In this document: piece after piece, positions 14,195-23,765 of the stretch | Layout: every line of letters starts with the position of its first letter | Position numbering within the stretch: position 1 is the first letter of the stretch | NCBI RefSeq assembly: GCF_040958095.1 | Contig: NC_091185.1 | Location: 15,100,333-15,164,332, forward strand | From: Procambarus clarkii | Taxonomy: Eukaryota > Arthropoda > Malacostraca > Decapoda > Cambaridae | Direction: 5' to 3' | DNA length: 64,000 nt | Translations under genes and position numbers: made by a program | The notes under the pieces: model-generated | What the model saw: the letters and a program-made list of their open reading frames with translations, nothing else | Told to the model about the DNA's origin: nothing | Database searches by the model: none

Positions 14195-15648
14195 AGTCAT
14201 CAAGGAAGTCACCAATAACCTGTCCAGTGAGCTCAAGATTTGATTTTTGGACGATGGTACTCTAGCAGGCTCCCCAGCCTCACTCTTGGACGACATAAGA
14301 ATAATTCAGGAGCAAGGAGCAAGCCTAGGCCTTACCCTGAACTCTTCCAAGTGCGAAATAACCTCCACCTACCAGCACATAATAGAGCAAATAAAGGTTG
14401 TTTTGCCTGACATTCATACAACCAACCCTGAGGACAGCACACTCCTAGGTGCTCCTCTTGGAAGGAATGCCATCGATGAGGTCCTTGGCAAGAAGATCAC
14501 TGACCTGAAGAGGATGAATGAGAGGATTGAAGACATCAATGCTCATGATGCACTTTACCTCATCACCAGATGCTTGTCCCTCCCCAGGCTGACCTACTTT
14601 CTAAGATGTTCACCATCTTTCAACAACATTAAATTAGAGGAGTACGACAGCTTGCTGAAATCAACACTAGAAAAAGCCCTCAATCTTTCCCTCAGCGACT
14701 CACAGTGGAAACAGGCCTCCCTTTCTGTCAGACTCGGGGGCCTTGGCGTGCACAAAGCAACAAAATTTGCTGTACCAGCATTCCTGTCCTCTTCAGTTGG
14801 GTCTGACAACTTGGTGAAGGAAATCCTACCTGAGCACTTAGTTCAACAGGCAGGGGTTCATGATCCCAGCTTCACAGACTGCACAACCAAATGGGTCTCT
14901 CTCGCAGGACCAGCACCCTAACCACCGCCTTCTGAAGCCCATAAGCAATCCAGCTGGGATCGCCCCATTATCGACCAAGAAGCTGCGACTTTGCTAGAAA
15001 CTGTGATAACACCACATGACACTGCCCGACTTAGAGCTGTAGCAGATCCGTATGCAGGTGATTTCCTATTAGCAACCCCAATGTCAGCAACCGGCACCCA
15101 TCTCGCACCGCAGTCCCTCCGAATTGCCATGGCTCTCCACCTCGCTGCCCCAATCCACACCGAATACAGGTGTATTTGCGGCGAGGCAGAGGCCGACAGG
15201 TACGGACGGCATGGCCTTCTCTGCCAAAGGATAGGAGGATGGCATGCAAGACACGGCGAGGTCAATGACATTATTAAGAGAAGCCTTGCTACAGTTGGTT
15301 GTCCAGCAGAGAGAGAGCCCTGTTACCTAATGTCCCACAACTCTGATGAGCCTGTCGGTCGCCCAGACGGAATCACGGTGAACCCCTGGAAGAATGGTAG
15401 ACAGTTGGTGTGGGACTACACTTGCGTTTCAACTTTAGCTAATACCTATGTTGACTTCAGTGCTACACAAACAGGAGGAGCTGCCAATTACTGGGAAGCG
15501 GCCAAGTCACGTAAATATAGAGACCTTGAGCACCAATAAAATTTTGTCTTTATTGCCTCGGAGACACTTTGTGCCTGGGGTAATAGTGCTGCTAGCTTTT
15601 TGAAGGGGTTGGGATCTAAGCTAATCGAAACAACTAGAGACCACTCCT
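14195..15648 (+). pseudogene. FLDDG reverse transcriptase-nuclease, copy 1 (3' half)
   Basis: Encodes the C-terminal half of an RT followed by a restriction-like nuclease tail. The RT catalytic motif reads FLDDGT near 14242-14259, in place of the usual F/Y-x-DD motif. Further on are a zinc-like C-X-C-G...H-X3-C cluster near 15173-15226, an RHGEVNDIIKRSL block, and RPDG...WDYTC near 15359-15424. That is the PD-Xn-D pattern of the nuclease that ends R2-type non-LTR retrotransposons. Breaks: a TGA just before FLDDG, a stop near 14919, and TAA at 15537 where copy 2 has a tyrosine codon. Homology stops near 15645, where a jockey-type LINE begins. The 5' boundary is at the same residue as copy 2 at 45850. 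Confidence 0.75.
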
Positions 15649-18235
15649 GCTTCCTCATACCCTTAATCACTAGACCTACTAGAATCACTGATTGTACTGC
15701 CACGACTCTAGATCACATCTGGACCAACATAACCTCTCTGCTTACTTCAGGTATAATCACCAAGATAGTACTGCTACGACTCTAGATCACATCTGGACCA
15801 ATATAACCTCTCTGCTTACTTCAGGTATAATCACCGATAGCACCATTACCCCACATTTCTCTTAACTAACATTAACAAACCACATCTAGAGTCAAGGGAG
15901 TTAAGCTTTAGGCTGCACAATGAAACTGCTATAGACAATTTTATAACTGCTGCTGATAATCAACTGGGAGTCCGAGTTAGGCAACATAGGGGACATCAAC
16001 CTAGCAGTGCAATCTTTTCTTCAAAAAACTCTTAGCCTTTATAACACCCACTGTCCTATGCTTACAAAACAAGTCACAACCAAAAGGCTTAACAATCCTT
16101 GGTTTACAAAGGGAATACTTAAATCCATTAATAAAAAAACATGACCTTGAGAAGAAGTATAGGTTAGGAACTGTCTCCAAAGAATTCTCAAAGAATTACT
16201 CGTTATTGCTATCTAAGATAATTAGACGAGCCAAAACTAAATACTACGAAGATAAATTTACCCAAATAAAGAGCAACATTAAAAAAATTTGGAGCACAAT
16301 TTCACAAATATTGGGATCAAAGAAGATTTTAAATAACAAAGCTACACTCCTGTCCAAAAACGATGGTCAGCTTTCAGCCTCTGATTCTGCTATTGAGTTC
16401 AATAGGTTCTTCTCTTCCATTGGGTCATCCCTTGTAATGATATTCCATCTTCCAGTACTGATGTTCAGGACTATCGTACAGGTAACTATCCACAGTCTCT
16501 GTACCTAAAGCCTACTAATTCCACTGACATCAGTGAGATAATCCTTTCCCTTAAAACCAAGTCTAGTGCCCTTGAGGAGATACCAACTTTAATTTACAAA
16601 AAAGCCTCCAGATCTTTAGCCCCTGCTATTGCATTGCTCTTCAACAAGTCACTTGAACTCCAAACCTTTCCAGATATTCTAAAAAAAGCGAGAGTAACCC
16701 CTGTCCACAAATGTGATGATCTCACAGATGTTAACAACTACAGACCTATATCAATCCTGCCTAACTTGTCAAAAATATTTGAAAAACTAATCTACAAGCA
16801 GCTTTACTCTTATCTTAAACACAATATACTTAGCTCTTGCCAATATGGCTTCAGACCCAAAAAAAGCACTAACGATGCACTTATTAGTATGATTAACTTG
16901 ATTCATGAAGCTCTTGATAAAAATGAGTTCCCTGTTGGGTTATTTGTGGACCTGCGTAAGGCTTTTGACACTGTCAACCACCAAAACCTTATTCTTAAAT
17001 TACATCATTATGGAGTCAGAGGACACTCCCTGCAATACCTCAAATCTTACCTTACTGACAGGCTCCAGTATGTTTCTGTGAATAATTCAATTTCTCCCAC
17101 CCTACCCATAAACATTGGTGTTCCTTAGGGCAGCATATTTGGCCCTCTCCTCTTTCTCATATACATTAATGACCTTCCAAATGCCTCCCAAAACCTCAAA
17201 CCAATTCTGTTTGCTGACGACATAACCTTCATTTACTCCAGTCCTGACCCCCTTGCTCTAAATGCCACAGTAAATACTGAGCTAAATAAAGTCCATCTTT
17301 GGCTAACTACCAACAAACTCACCCTTAACATTGACAAAACTTTCTATATTCTGTTTGGCAATAAATCCTCTAATCAAATAAATCTCAAAATAAACAATAC
17401 CCAAATTTGTGACAAATTAGATGGCAAATTCCTTGGCTTTCTCATTGACAACAAGCTGAATTTCCAGGGACACATTCTAAATATATCAAAAAAAGTTTCA
17501 AAAACTGTTGGCATCCTTTCTAAGATCAGATATTATGTACCCCGAGCTGCCCTGGTGACTCTATTACTCCCTCATCTATCCATATCTCATCTATGGTATT
17601 TGTGCTTGGGGTTCTACTACATAAAATCACTTACGTCCTCTAATTACTCAACACAAAGGTGCTATTAGGACAATATCCAACTCTGGCCCCAGATATCACT
17701 CGGTACCCCTACTTTAATCTCTGAATATGTTAGATATTAAGTCACTGCACATTCTCTCATGTGTATTATACATATATAAAACGCTGAACTGTAATGCCAA
17801 TCCTGACCTCAAAAGCTTCATTGAAGGTTGTAACAAAACCCATGAGCACCACACCAGAAATAAATACAGTTTTGATATTCCAAGAGTACGACTTAACGAC
17901 TTATTCAAACTAGAAATACTCTACAAATCATGGAACCCAGAATGTGGAATGACCTTCCCAACCATGTTAAAGACAGTACCTCTCTCAACCAGTTTAAGAT
18001 AAAAACGAAGCACTACCTAATAAATTCCCTATAACCTACCTTACCCTTCTATTGTCAACCCATGTCTGTTTTGTTTTTAAACAACGCTGTTTGTCGACCT
18101 AATTGTATTTGTGCTGCTTTTTAAACCATGTTCCCACCTTTATATCTCTATTTTTATTTGTTCTCAACACATTTTATTCTTTATACTCAATTAGTATTAA
18201 GCTTTAGTCATTTAAGTTTTTCATGCCCAAAACTC
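15649..18235 (+). pseudogene. jockey-type LINE (partial endonuclease, RT), broken
   Basis: A non-LTR retrotransposon missing its 5' part. 15649-15850 resembles the end of an AP-type endonuclease (TRPTRITDCTATTLDHIWTN). 16634-17560 encodes the RT: NNYRPISILPNLSKIFEKL, then GLFVDLRKAFDTVNH, and the catalytic LFADDI near 17209-17226. The conserved GVPQGS motif carries CAG-to-TAG, giving a stop at 17126-17128. Frame changes follow 17560. A 74-bp tandem duplication at 15694-15835 further disrupts the endonuclease. The 3' untranslated region runs to about 18235 and ends near CTTTTGGCATTGTATGATG. Neighbours are unrelated elements on both sides. Confidence 0.82.
15694..15835 (+). repeat. 74-bp tandem duplication inside a LINE
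   Basis: Two adjacent copies starting at 15694 and 15768 (offset 74 bp), each containing CGACTCTAGATCACATCTGG and ending GGTATAATCACC, with only a few substitutions. The period is not a multiple of three, so it also shifts frame. Confidence 0.9.
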
Positions 18236-18339
18236 TTTGCGTAATAGTGCCTTTTGGCATTGTATGATGATTTGGTAAAATGCTATGCCCAAGATTACTA
18301 TCCGAGTGCCGGCGGTGGGGTGGTTCAAATAGCCTCGGC

Positions 18340-18495
18340 TATCACCTCATTATGTCCGGTCGTGATGGTCAAGTGGATTAAGGCGTCTTGTACATACCAG
18401 TTGCGTTGCTTCTGGGAGTATGGGTTCGAGTCACTTCTAGGGTGTGAGTTTTCAGTTGCATATTGTCCTGGGGACCATTCAGGCTTGTTCGCATA
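18340..18495 (+). mobile_element. tRNA-derived SINE
   Basis: Contains a polymerase III A-box-like TGGTCAAGTGG at 18366-18376 and a B-box-like GGGTTCGAGTC at 18422-18432, at tRNA-like spacing. A non-tRNA tail (GTCCTGGGGACCATTCAGGC) follows and ends in a short (TA)n. The tRNA-like part resembles a long-variable-arm tRNA but cannot fold as an intact gene, so it is called a SINE head. It sits between a LINE 3' end and a Penelope element. Confidence 0.7.
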
Positions 18496-18499
18496 TATA

Positions 18500-20101
18500 T
18501 ATATTATTAAATATGACCGAAAAAGTAAGATTAATAATTCTAACACGAATTTTCTCAATCTTTCGTACATTTCTTTTCACTGTTGGAGGTAAATCAAAAA
18601 TCAATTCTCCAAAATTAATTTTTATTTCTAGTCTGACGCGACACGAGCGCATTTCGTAAAACTTATTACATTTTCAAAGACTTTTAGTTTACAAATACAC
18701 AACTGAATAGAACTTACGCATCTCCGATTTTATATCTACATTTGAGTGAGGTGGATGGGGTGAGGTGGCATTAATAGGGTATTAATTTCATCAACACAGG
18801 ACAGAACAACAGGTGGCATTAATAGGGTATTAATTTCATCAATACAAGACAGAACACGAAACAATGGGTATTGAATAGAAGTGTTTGTAGAAAGCCTATT
18901 GGTCCATATTTCTTGATGCTTCTATATTGGAGCGGAGTCTTGAGGTGGGTAGAATATAGTTGTGCATTAATTGGCTGTTGATTACTGGTGTTGACTTCTT
19001 GATGTGTAGTGCCTCGCAAACGTCAAGCCGCCTGCTATCGCTGTATCTATCGATGATTTCTGTGTTGTTTACTAGGATTTCTCTGGCGATGGTTTGGTTG
19101 TGGGAAGAGATTATATGTTCCTTAATGGAGCCCTGTTGCTTATGCATCGTTAAATGCCTAGAAAGAGATGTTGTTGTCTTGCCTATATACTGGGTTTTTT
19201 GGAGCTTACAGTCCCCAAGAGGGCATTTGAAGGCATAGACGACGTTAGTCTCTTTTAAAGCGTTCTGTTTTGTGTCTGGAGAGTTTCTCATGAGTAGGCT
19301 GGCCGTTTTTCTGGTTTTATAGTAAATCGTCAGTTGTATCCTCTGATTTTTGTCTGTAGGGATAACGTTTCTATTAACAATATCTTTCAGGACCCTTTCC
19401 TCCGTTTTATGAGCTGTGGAAAAGAAGTTCCTGTAAAATAGTCTAATAGGGGGTATAGGTGTTGTGTTAGTTGTCTCTTCAGAGGTTGCATGGCGTTTCA
19501 CTTTCCTTCTTATGATGTCTTCGACGAAACCATTGGAGAAGCCGTTGTTGACTAGGACCTGCCTTACCCTACAGAGTTCTTCGTCGACTTGCTTCCATTC
19601 TGAGCTGTGACTGAGAGCACGGTCGACATATGCGTTAACAACACTCCTCTTGTACCTGTCTGGGCAGTCGCTGTTGGCATTTAGGCACATTCCTATGCTC
19701 GTTTCCTTAGTGTAGACTGCAGTGTGGAAACCTCCGCTCTTTTCCATGACTGTTACATCTAGAAAGGGCAGCTTCCCATCCTTTTCCATCTCGTAAGTGA
19801 AACGCAGCACGGAACTCTGCTCAAATGCCTCCTTCAGCTCCTGCAGATGTCTGACATCAGGTACCTGTGTAAAAATGTCGTCAACATACCTGCAGTATAT
19901 GGCCGGTTTCAAGTTCATGTCGACTAAGACTTTTTGCTCGATGGTACCCATGTAGAAGTGCAAACAGGACACCTAGGGGAGAACCCATGGCGACCCCATC
20001 TACTTGCTTATACATGTGCCCATCCGGGCTCAAGAAGGGTGCCTCTTTAGTACAAGCTTGGAGTAGTTTCCTCAGAATATTTTCTGGTATGTCGACAGAG
20101 T
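18500..20101 (-). pseudogene. Penelope-like element A (RT and GIY-YIG), broken
   Basis: Reverse strand. The open stretch 19972-18896 encodes the end of a Penelope-type RT, with the catalytic YVDDIF near 19890 and FLDVTV, then a GIY-YIG endonuclease (VVYAFKCP...TQYIGKTTTSLSR, with the later conserved Glu in VCEALHIKK). A 2-base loss near 19957, relative to element C, shifts frame after the MG(S/T) motif region. The 3' flank (18500-18895) holds the pseudo-LTR with a hammerhead-like motif. Upstream RT motifs are missing: at 20101 the sequence flips orientation. Penelope elements retrotranspose with this RT plus GIY-YIG enzyme. Confidence 0.9.
18628..18687 (-). ncRNA. hammerhead-like ribozyme motif (Penelope A)
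   Basis: Reverse-strand copy of the motif described at 42717-42775: stem I GTCT/AGAC, core TTGAAAA, stem II GTAA/TTAC, then GAAA. Stem III is weakened by substitutions here (AATGCG in place of AACGCG), so this copy is probably inactive. Confidence 0.45.
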
Positions 20102-20151
20102 GTATCTTGATCCAGCCTGTACTCCTCTTGACATACCAGAAAATATTCTGA
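20081..20151. repeat. foldback junction at the broken end of Penelope A
   Basis: Arms CAGAATATTTTCTGGTATGTC (20081-20101) and its exact reverse complement (20131-20151) flank about 30 bases of Penelope RT coding sequence in the forward orientation. Element A therefore turns around on itself. This is the kind of junction made by twin priming or template switching during reverse transcription. Confidence 0.75.
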
Positions 20152-20164
20152 AAATAATCAGAAA

Positions 20165-20279
20165 AATAGGACCATCAAATGATCTGATGTTCCCAGCACT
20201 GAAAAATAAGAAGAACAGTTAAAAAAAAACGGAATGGAAAACAATGAACAAATAAAAAATAAACAATACTCGTGAAATG
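20165..20279 (-). mobile_element. short reverse Helitron fragment
   Basis: The reverse complement matches the Helitron segment that precedes and includes GGGAACATCAGATCA (compare 13080-13200), including the AACTG/CAGTT-flanked AT-rich stretch. About 115 bp only, wedged between Penelope A and the gypsy RNase H. Confidence 0.65.
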
Positions 20280-21094
20280 ACTGCCATTCCTGATTTCGAT
20301 AAAGAGTGGGAGATACACACTGACGCCAGCGGTATAGTTATTGGCAGGTGCTTGATTCAGCGAGATGGAGATAATTTCCCCCATCGAGTAGCCTATTTCA
20401 GTAGAAAAGTCAAGTTACGTGAAGTTCGATATTCGGCCACGGAATGGGAGGCACTGACAGTAGTAGAGTCAGTTAGGTATTTCGAGCCATACCTATTTCA
20501 GCGCCATTTCGTAATTTACACAGATCATCGAGCATTAACACACATATTTAAAAAGCGCACTAAATGCCCACGAATGTCACACTGGTCTCACGAACTTTCG
20601 GCCCACGAATGTCACGCTAGTCTCACGAACTTTCGGCCCACTCATTCCAGATTTTGTATAAGCCTGGTCCAGCACATGTTGTGCCAGATACTTTGAGCAG
20701 AAATATCGCGTCGATTAAGATAAACCAGAATATTGAAACCATTTCATCAGATAAAATGAGAGAATGATGAGATGAGCGAGCCTAGGTGGAGAGAGATTAT
20801 TGAGTATTTGGAAGAGAGAAAATACCCTTCAAAGAATCGTAAATTACCTATTCATGATTTTGAAATTAAACTGGGTGTCCTGTATTACGTTAACAGTCAA
20901 AAAGATAGGGCAGTATTCCAGCTAGTTATTCCGGACGCGTTGCGGTCATCGGCGTTAAAGTTTGCACATGCATCTAAAGTTGCAGGGCATCCGGGTGTCT
21001 TTAAAACTCACTTAAAGGCAAAGTCTCTATTTTATTTCCCAGGGTTACTTTCTGAGGTAATCAATTATGTGAAGTCATGTCCTCATTGCCAGAG
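20280..21094 (+). pseudogene. Ty3/gypsy RNase H and integrase zinc domain
   Basis: Encodes the RNase H region of a Ty3/gypsy polyprotein (EIHTDASGIVIG near 20310-20345, YFSRKV, YSATEWEALTVVES, YTDHRAL), which degrades the RNA strand during reverse transcription. The integrase N-terminal H-H-C-C zinc domain follows (HASKVAGHP ... CPHCQ, about 20967-21091). A 35-bp tandem duplication at 20566-20635 shifts frame between the two. The fragment starts abruptly at 20280 with no RT and is interrupted at 21094 by a solo LTR; homology resumes at 22110. Confidence 0.88.
20566..20640 (+). repeat. 35-bp tandem duplication in gypsy RNase H
   Basis: Copies begin at 20566 and 20601, each GCCCACGAATGTCAC followed by a TCTCACGAACTTTCG end, with the start of a third unit. 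It breaks the reading frame (35 is not divisible by 3). Confidence 0.9.
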
Positions 21095-22104
21095 TGTTAC
21101 GGACCCGAGTCCAGCGTCGGAGCACGGAGCAGTGACAACAACGCCATCTGTGAGTCCGCTCCCGAAACCCACTCCAAATGGACGACGCCATCTAGTGAGG
21201 ACGGGGTATACCAGCCACAGGTACTGGATTCCCGTATTAATCAGCTCATAACATAGCCGCTGCTGACCTTTGGTGAGGTGGCGCTTAGACAGCAACGCCA
21301 TCTATGGAATGAAGAGGTGGACGTTTGTGTCTAAGCCTGTAAGTGAGGTTCCCTAGAGCGTCCCAGTATTAATGACGTATCTGATTGTAGAGTCGACCTG
21401 GGACTGCTGTATTGGATGATGGATCAGTCTACCCAAGGCAGCCAAGGTCTCTTCACAAGTCTGCTGAAGAAGCTGTGAGTTACCCCCGGACGAACTCTGT
21501 TGAAAGTATTAGCCTGCCTGTGACGTGGCAGTATCGGGAATCGCCATATCCGGGGCTGGTTGGTGAAAGAGACTAGCCACTGTGGTGCTTAGTGAGGAGA
21601 GTGATCAGCGGGATCACATGAGGCTCCTGCCTAGGGCTCGCAACCCTAGTATCGGTCGTGGAGTGGCCTACACAGCGGAGCTGATCGGTACCTGCCAGCT
21701 ACAGGCTGGATTGTGGTTGAAGGCCTCCACGACGGAGCACCCAGTGGGACTGTGATTTGGCTGGTCTGTGGCCAGGGTAGATTCGCCAATAGAATCATAG
21801 AGGACTCATCGTGGGCCACGGAAGGAACCAGGGCTACGCAGAGTGAGCATCGTGGAGCATCCAGTGTCTTCGGAGGAAGACAACCCTGTACATAATAGTG
21901 TAGTTATAACCCCCGCGTGTGACTGATATTTATTCTTGGCGATGAAAATATATATATAAATCAGAACATTTGTATCCCTCCCCCTTTAATTTACCTTGCA
22001 TTACGGAACTCACCCCTTGAAAGCCTCTACTAACTTGGGGCCGGATTCCCAAACTCTACTAACACCAGAGAAGAACCCGGTTGCGTCCCAGTAGGGCCAT
22101 AACA
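21095..22104 (+). mobile_element. solo LTR (1010 bp) inside the gypsy integrase, TSD CAGAG
   Basis: Begins TGTTACGGAC and ends GGCCATAACA. The five bases before (21090-21094) and after (22105-22109) are both CAGAG, a perfect target-site duplication. The interrupted integrase frame resumes on the right. A second member of the same family, also flanked by its own 5-bp duplication, lies at 38149-39155. TG...CA ends, 5-bp duplication and about 1 kb length fit a solo LTR; a cut-and-paste transposon with 7-8-bp inverted ends is the alternative. It carries no protein. It includes CACTAGATGGCG, a close match to a CTCF-type motif, on the reverse strand near 21183-21196. Confidence 0.9.
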
Positions 22105-23164
22105 CAGAGGAGGAAAGGTACCCTTAAGGTACAAGTTCCACTTCAGGAATTTCCTGAAATTCGTGAACCATTAGATCATGTGGGGGCCGATTTGATTGAC
22201 TTACACCACAGTCATTCGGGTAACAGATACATTAGTATTTGTTGATCATCTGTCTAGGTACACTACACTAGCTGCATTACCTCAGAAGGATTCTCGTACA
22301 GTTGCAAATGTGTTCTTGCGTAGGTTCGTTACTGTATTCGGGCGTCCTAAAGTTTTAGTCTCTGACCGGGGTCAAGAATTCAATGGAAATATATTTAGGG
22401 AAGTTTGTAGAATTTTAGAGACAACTTCGGCTTTTACAACAGCCTACCACCCACAAGCAAACAGCATGACGGAACGTACTAATCGTTCAGTCAAGGATAT
22501 GTTTGCATTCCTTGCTGAACATGATGCAAACTCTTGGGATGAACATCTTCCCTATGTTCAGTTAGCTTTGAATACTGCCATCCACCAATCAATTACCACC
22601 CAACCCCTTCATTTGTTTACTGGTCATTCATGCAATTTCCCCTCAGGTCTGCTTAACATACATAATATTGCATACGGTGAGGACTATCCTTCAGAGGTCC
22701 TTGGAAAAATTAGAAATGCTTGGAATAATGCAGCTGAAGCGTCCAAGTAAGCACGGAATCGGTATGCTCACTTTTATGACACGAAACTGCGCCCTCTAGA
22801 GTTGAAAGAAGGTAGCCTCGTGTTAAGAGTGAATGAGGCTGCGCCCACCAATCAGAGTAGGAAACTAGCTCCTAGGTGGCGAGGTCCGTATAGAGTAATT
22901 AAGAGAGCGGGGCCGGTTAATCTTGTCATAAAAGGAGTATTCGAGGACCAGGTGGAAAAGACAATTCATGTAAATAAATTAAAACGATATCATGCTAGAG
23001 AGGAATTAGAACTGCCTTTAGCGAGTCTAGTTCCTGAGTCAGCACTGCTGACTCATGGCTTAACCGACGAGTCAGGGGATGAGGATGACCCTCTGTCATC
23101 TCTCATCAGTAGTCAGGTGCAGTCTCGTCACCCTTTGGTAACGAGATCTCGCGCTATACAGTAA
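22105..23164 (+). pseudogene. Ty3/gypsy integrase core and GPY/F domain
   Basis: Continuation of the integrase interrupted at 21094. The catalytic core shows D (GADLIDL near 22187), D (VSDRGQEF near 22360) and E (TERTNRSVKDM near 22470), the DDE triad that joins retrotransposon DNA to the genome. A 2-base loss near 22227 shifts frame. An in-frame TAA at 22748-22750 interrupts the C-terminal part. The GPY/F-like block follows (RWRGPYRVI near 22875-22905). The frame ends at 23162-23164 (TAA). Once the solo LTR is accounted for, only these few breaks remain, so this is a fairly young dead copy. Confidence 0.88.
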
Positions 23165-23477
23165 CAGTAAAGTAACTTCCTTGGTTAGTATAAATTAGTA
23201 TTTATTAGATTTTCTTGTAGAGGCAATGATGTGAATTATTACTTATACTTAACTCGGGTAGCAGCTTCTACCGTGCTCTGGAGTTCCACCTTCCATCAAA
23301 CCCAGAGTTATATCTATGCTTCCACTATGTTGTGTCTGTCTGTTTCCGGGTCTGATTGGTACACCAAACCAGCTGTTCCAGCCACACGTGAACCCTTGTC
23401 TGTAAAGACCAAGGGGGAGGCACGTTACACAAAGCCTTCCCCCCACCAGACCCAGTAACCCACACATCAGTTACTTT

Positions 23478-23763
23478 GGGGGGGGGGGGGTGACTGTCCA
23501 AGAGTCACTCGGCCGACACCTCATGTCACTAACGAGGTTGTCAAAGCCAGCAGGCTGTCTGCATTGAAGCAGTCACCGGATGTCAACGTCTAACACCGTG
23601 GGTAGCTGTCTCGATGTCACCACTACCCGCCTGCTGCGTCGTCGAGACTGCAGCCATACTAGCAGTGTTGGAGGAGAGGTCAAGAGAGTGGGCGAACCAG
23701 TAGCAGTACTCAAGAGCTTTCGCCGGAAAATTAATGATCACGTCGTCTGAAGTAATGAGGAAG
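23478..23763 (+). mobile_element. gypsy polypurine tract and start of 3' LTR
   Basis: A run of 13 G (23478-23490) is followed by TGACTGTCC, the layout of a polypurine tract abutting an LTR that starts TG. It lies about 310 bp after the integrase stop. The putative LTR is interrupted at 23763 by the poly-A end of a reverse LINE. Sequence from 26517 to about 26950 is probably the rest of the LTR: it has ATTGG directly followed by TATAAAA at about 26695-26706, as in an LTR promoter. Confidence 0.55.
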
Positions 23764-23765
23764 TT

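Noticed and set aside
18366..18432. Possible tRNA gene.
   Set aside because: A and B boxes are present but the arms do not form a complete cloverleaf and the tail is SINE-like.
18960..19238. A recurring 92-codon frame opposite the Penelope GIY-YIG domain (also at 42166, 44907, 56716).
   Set aside because: Antisense of a conserved endonuclease, kept open only because the sense strand is conserved.
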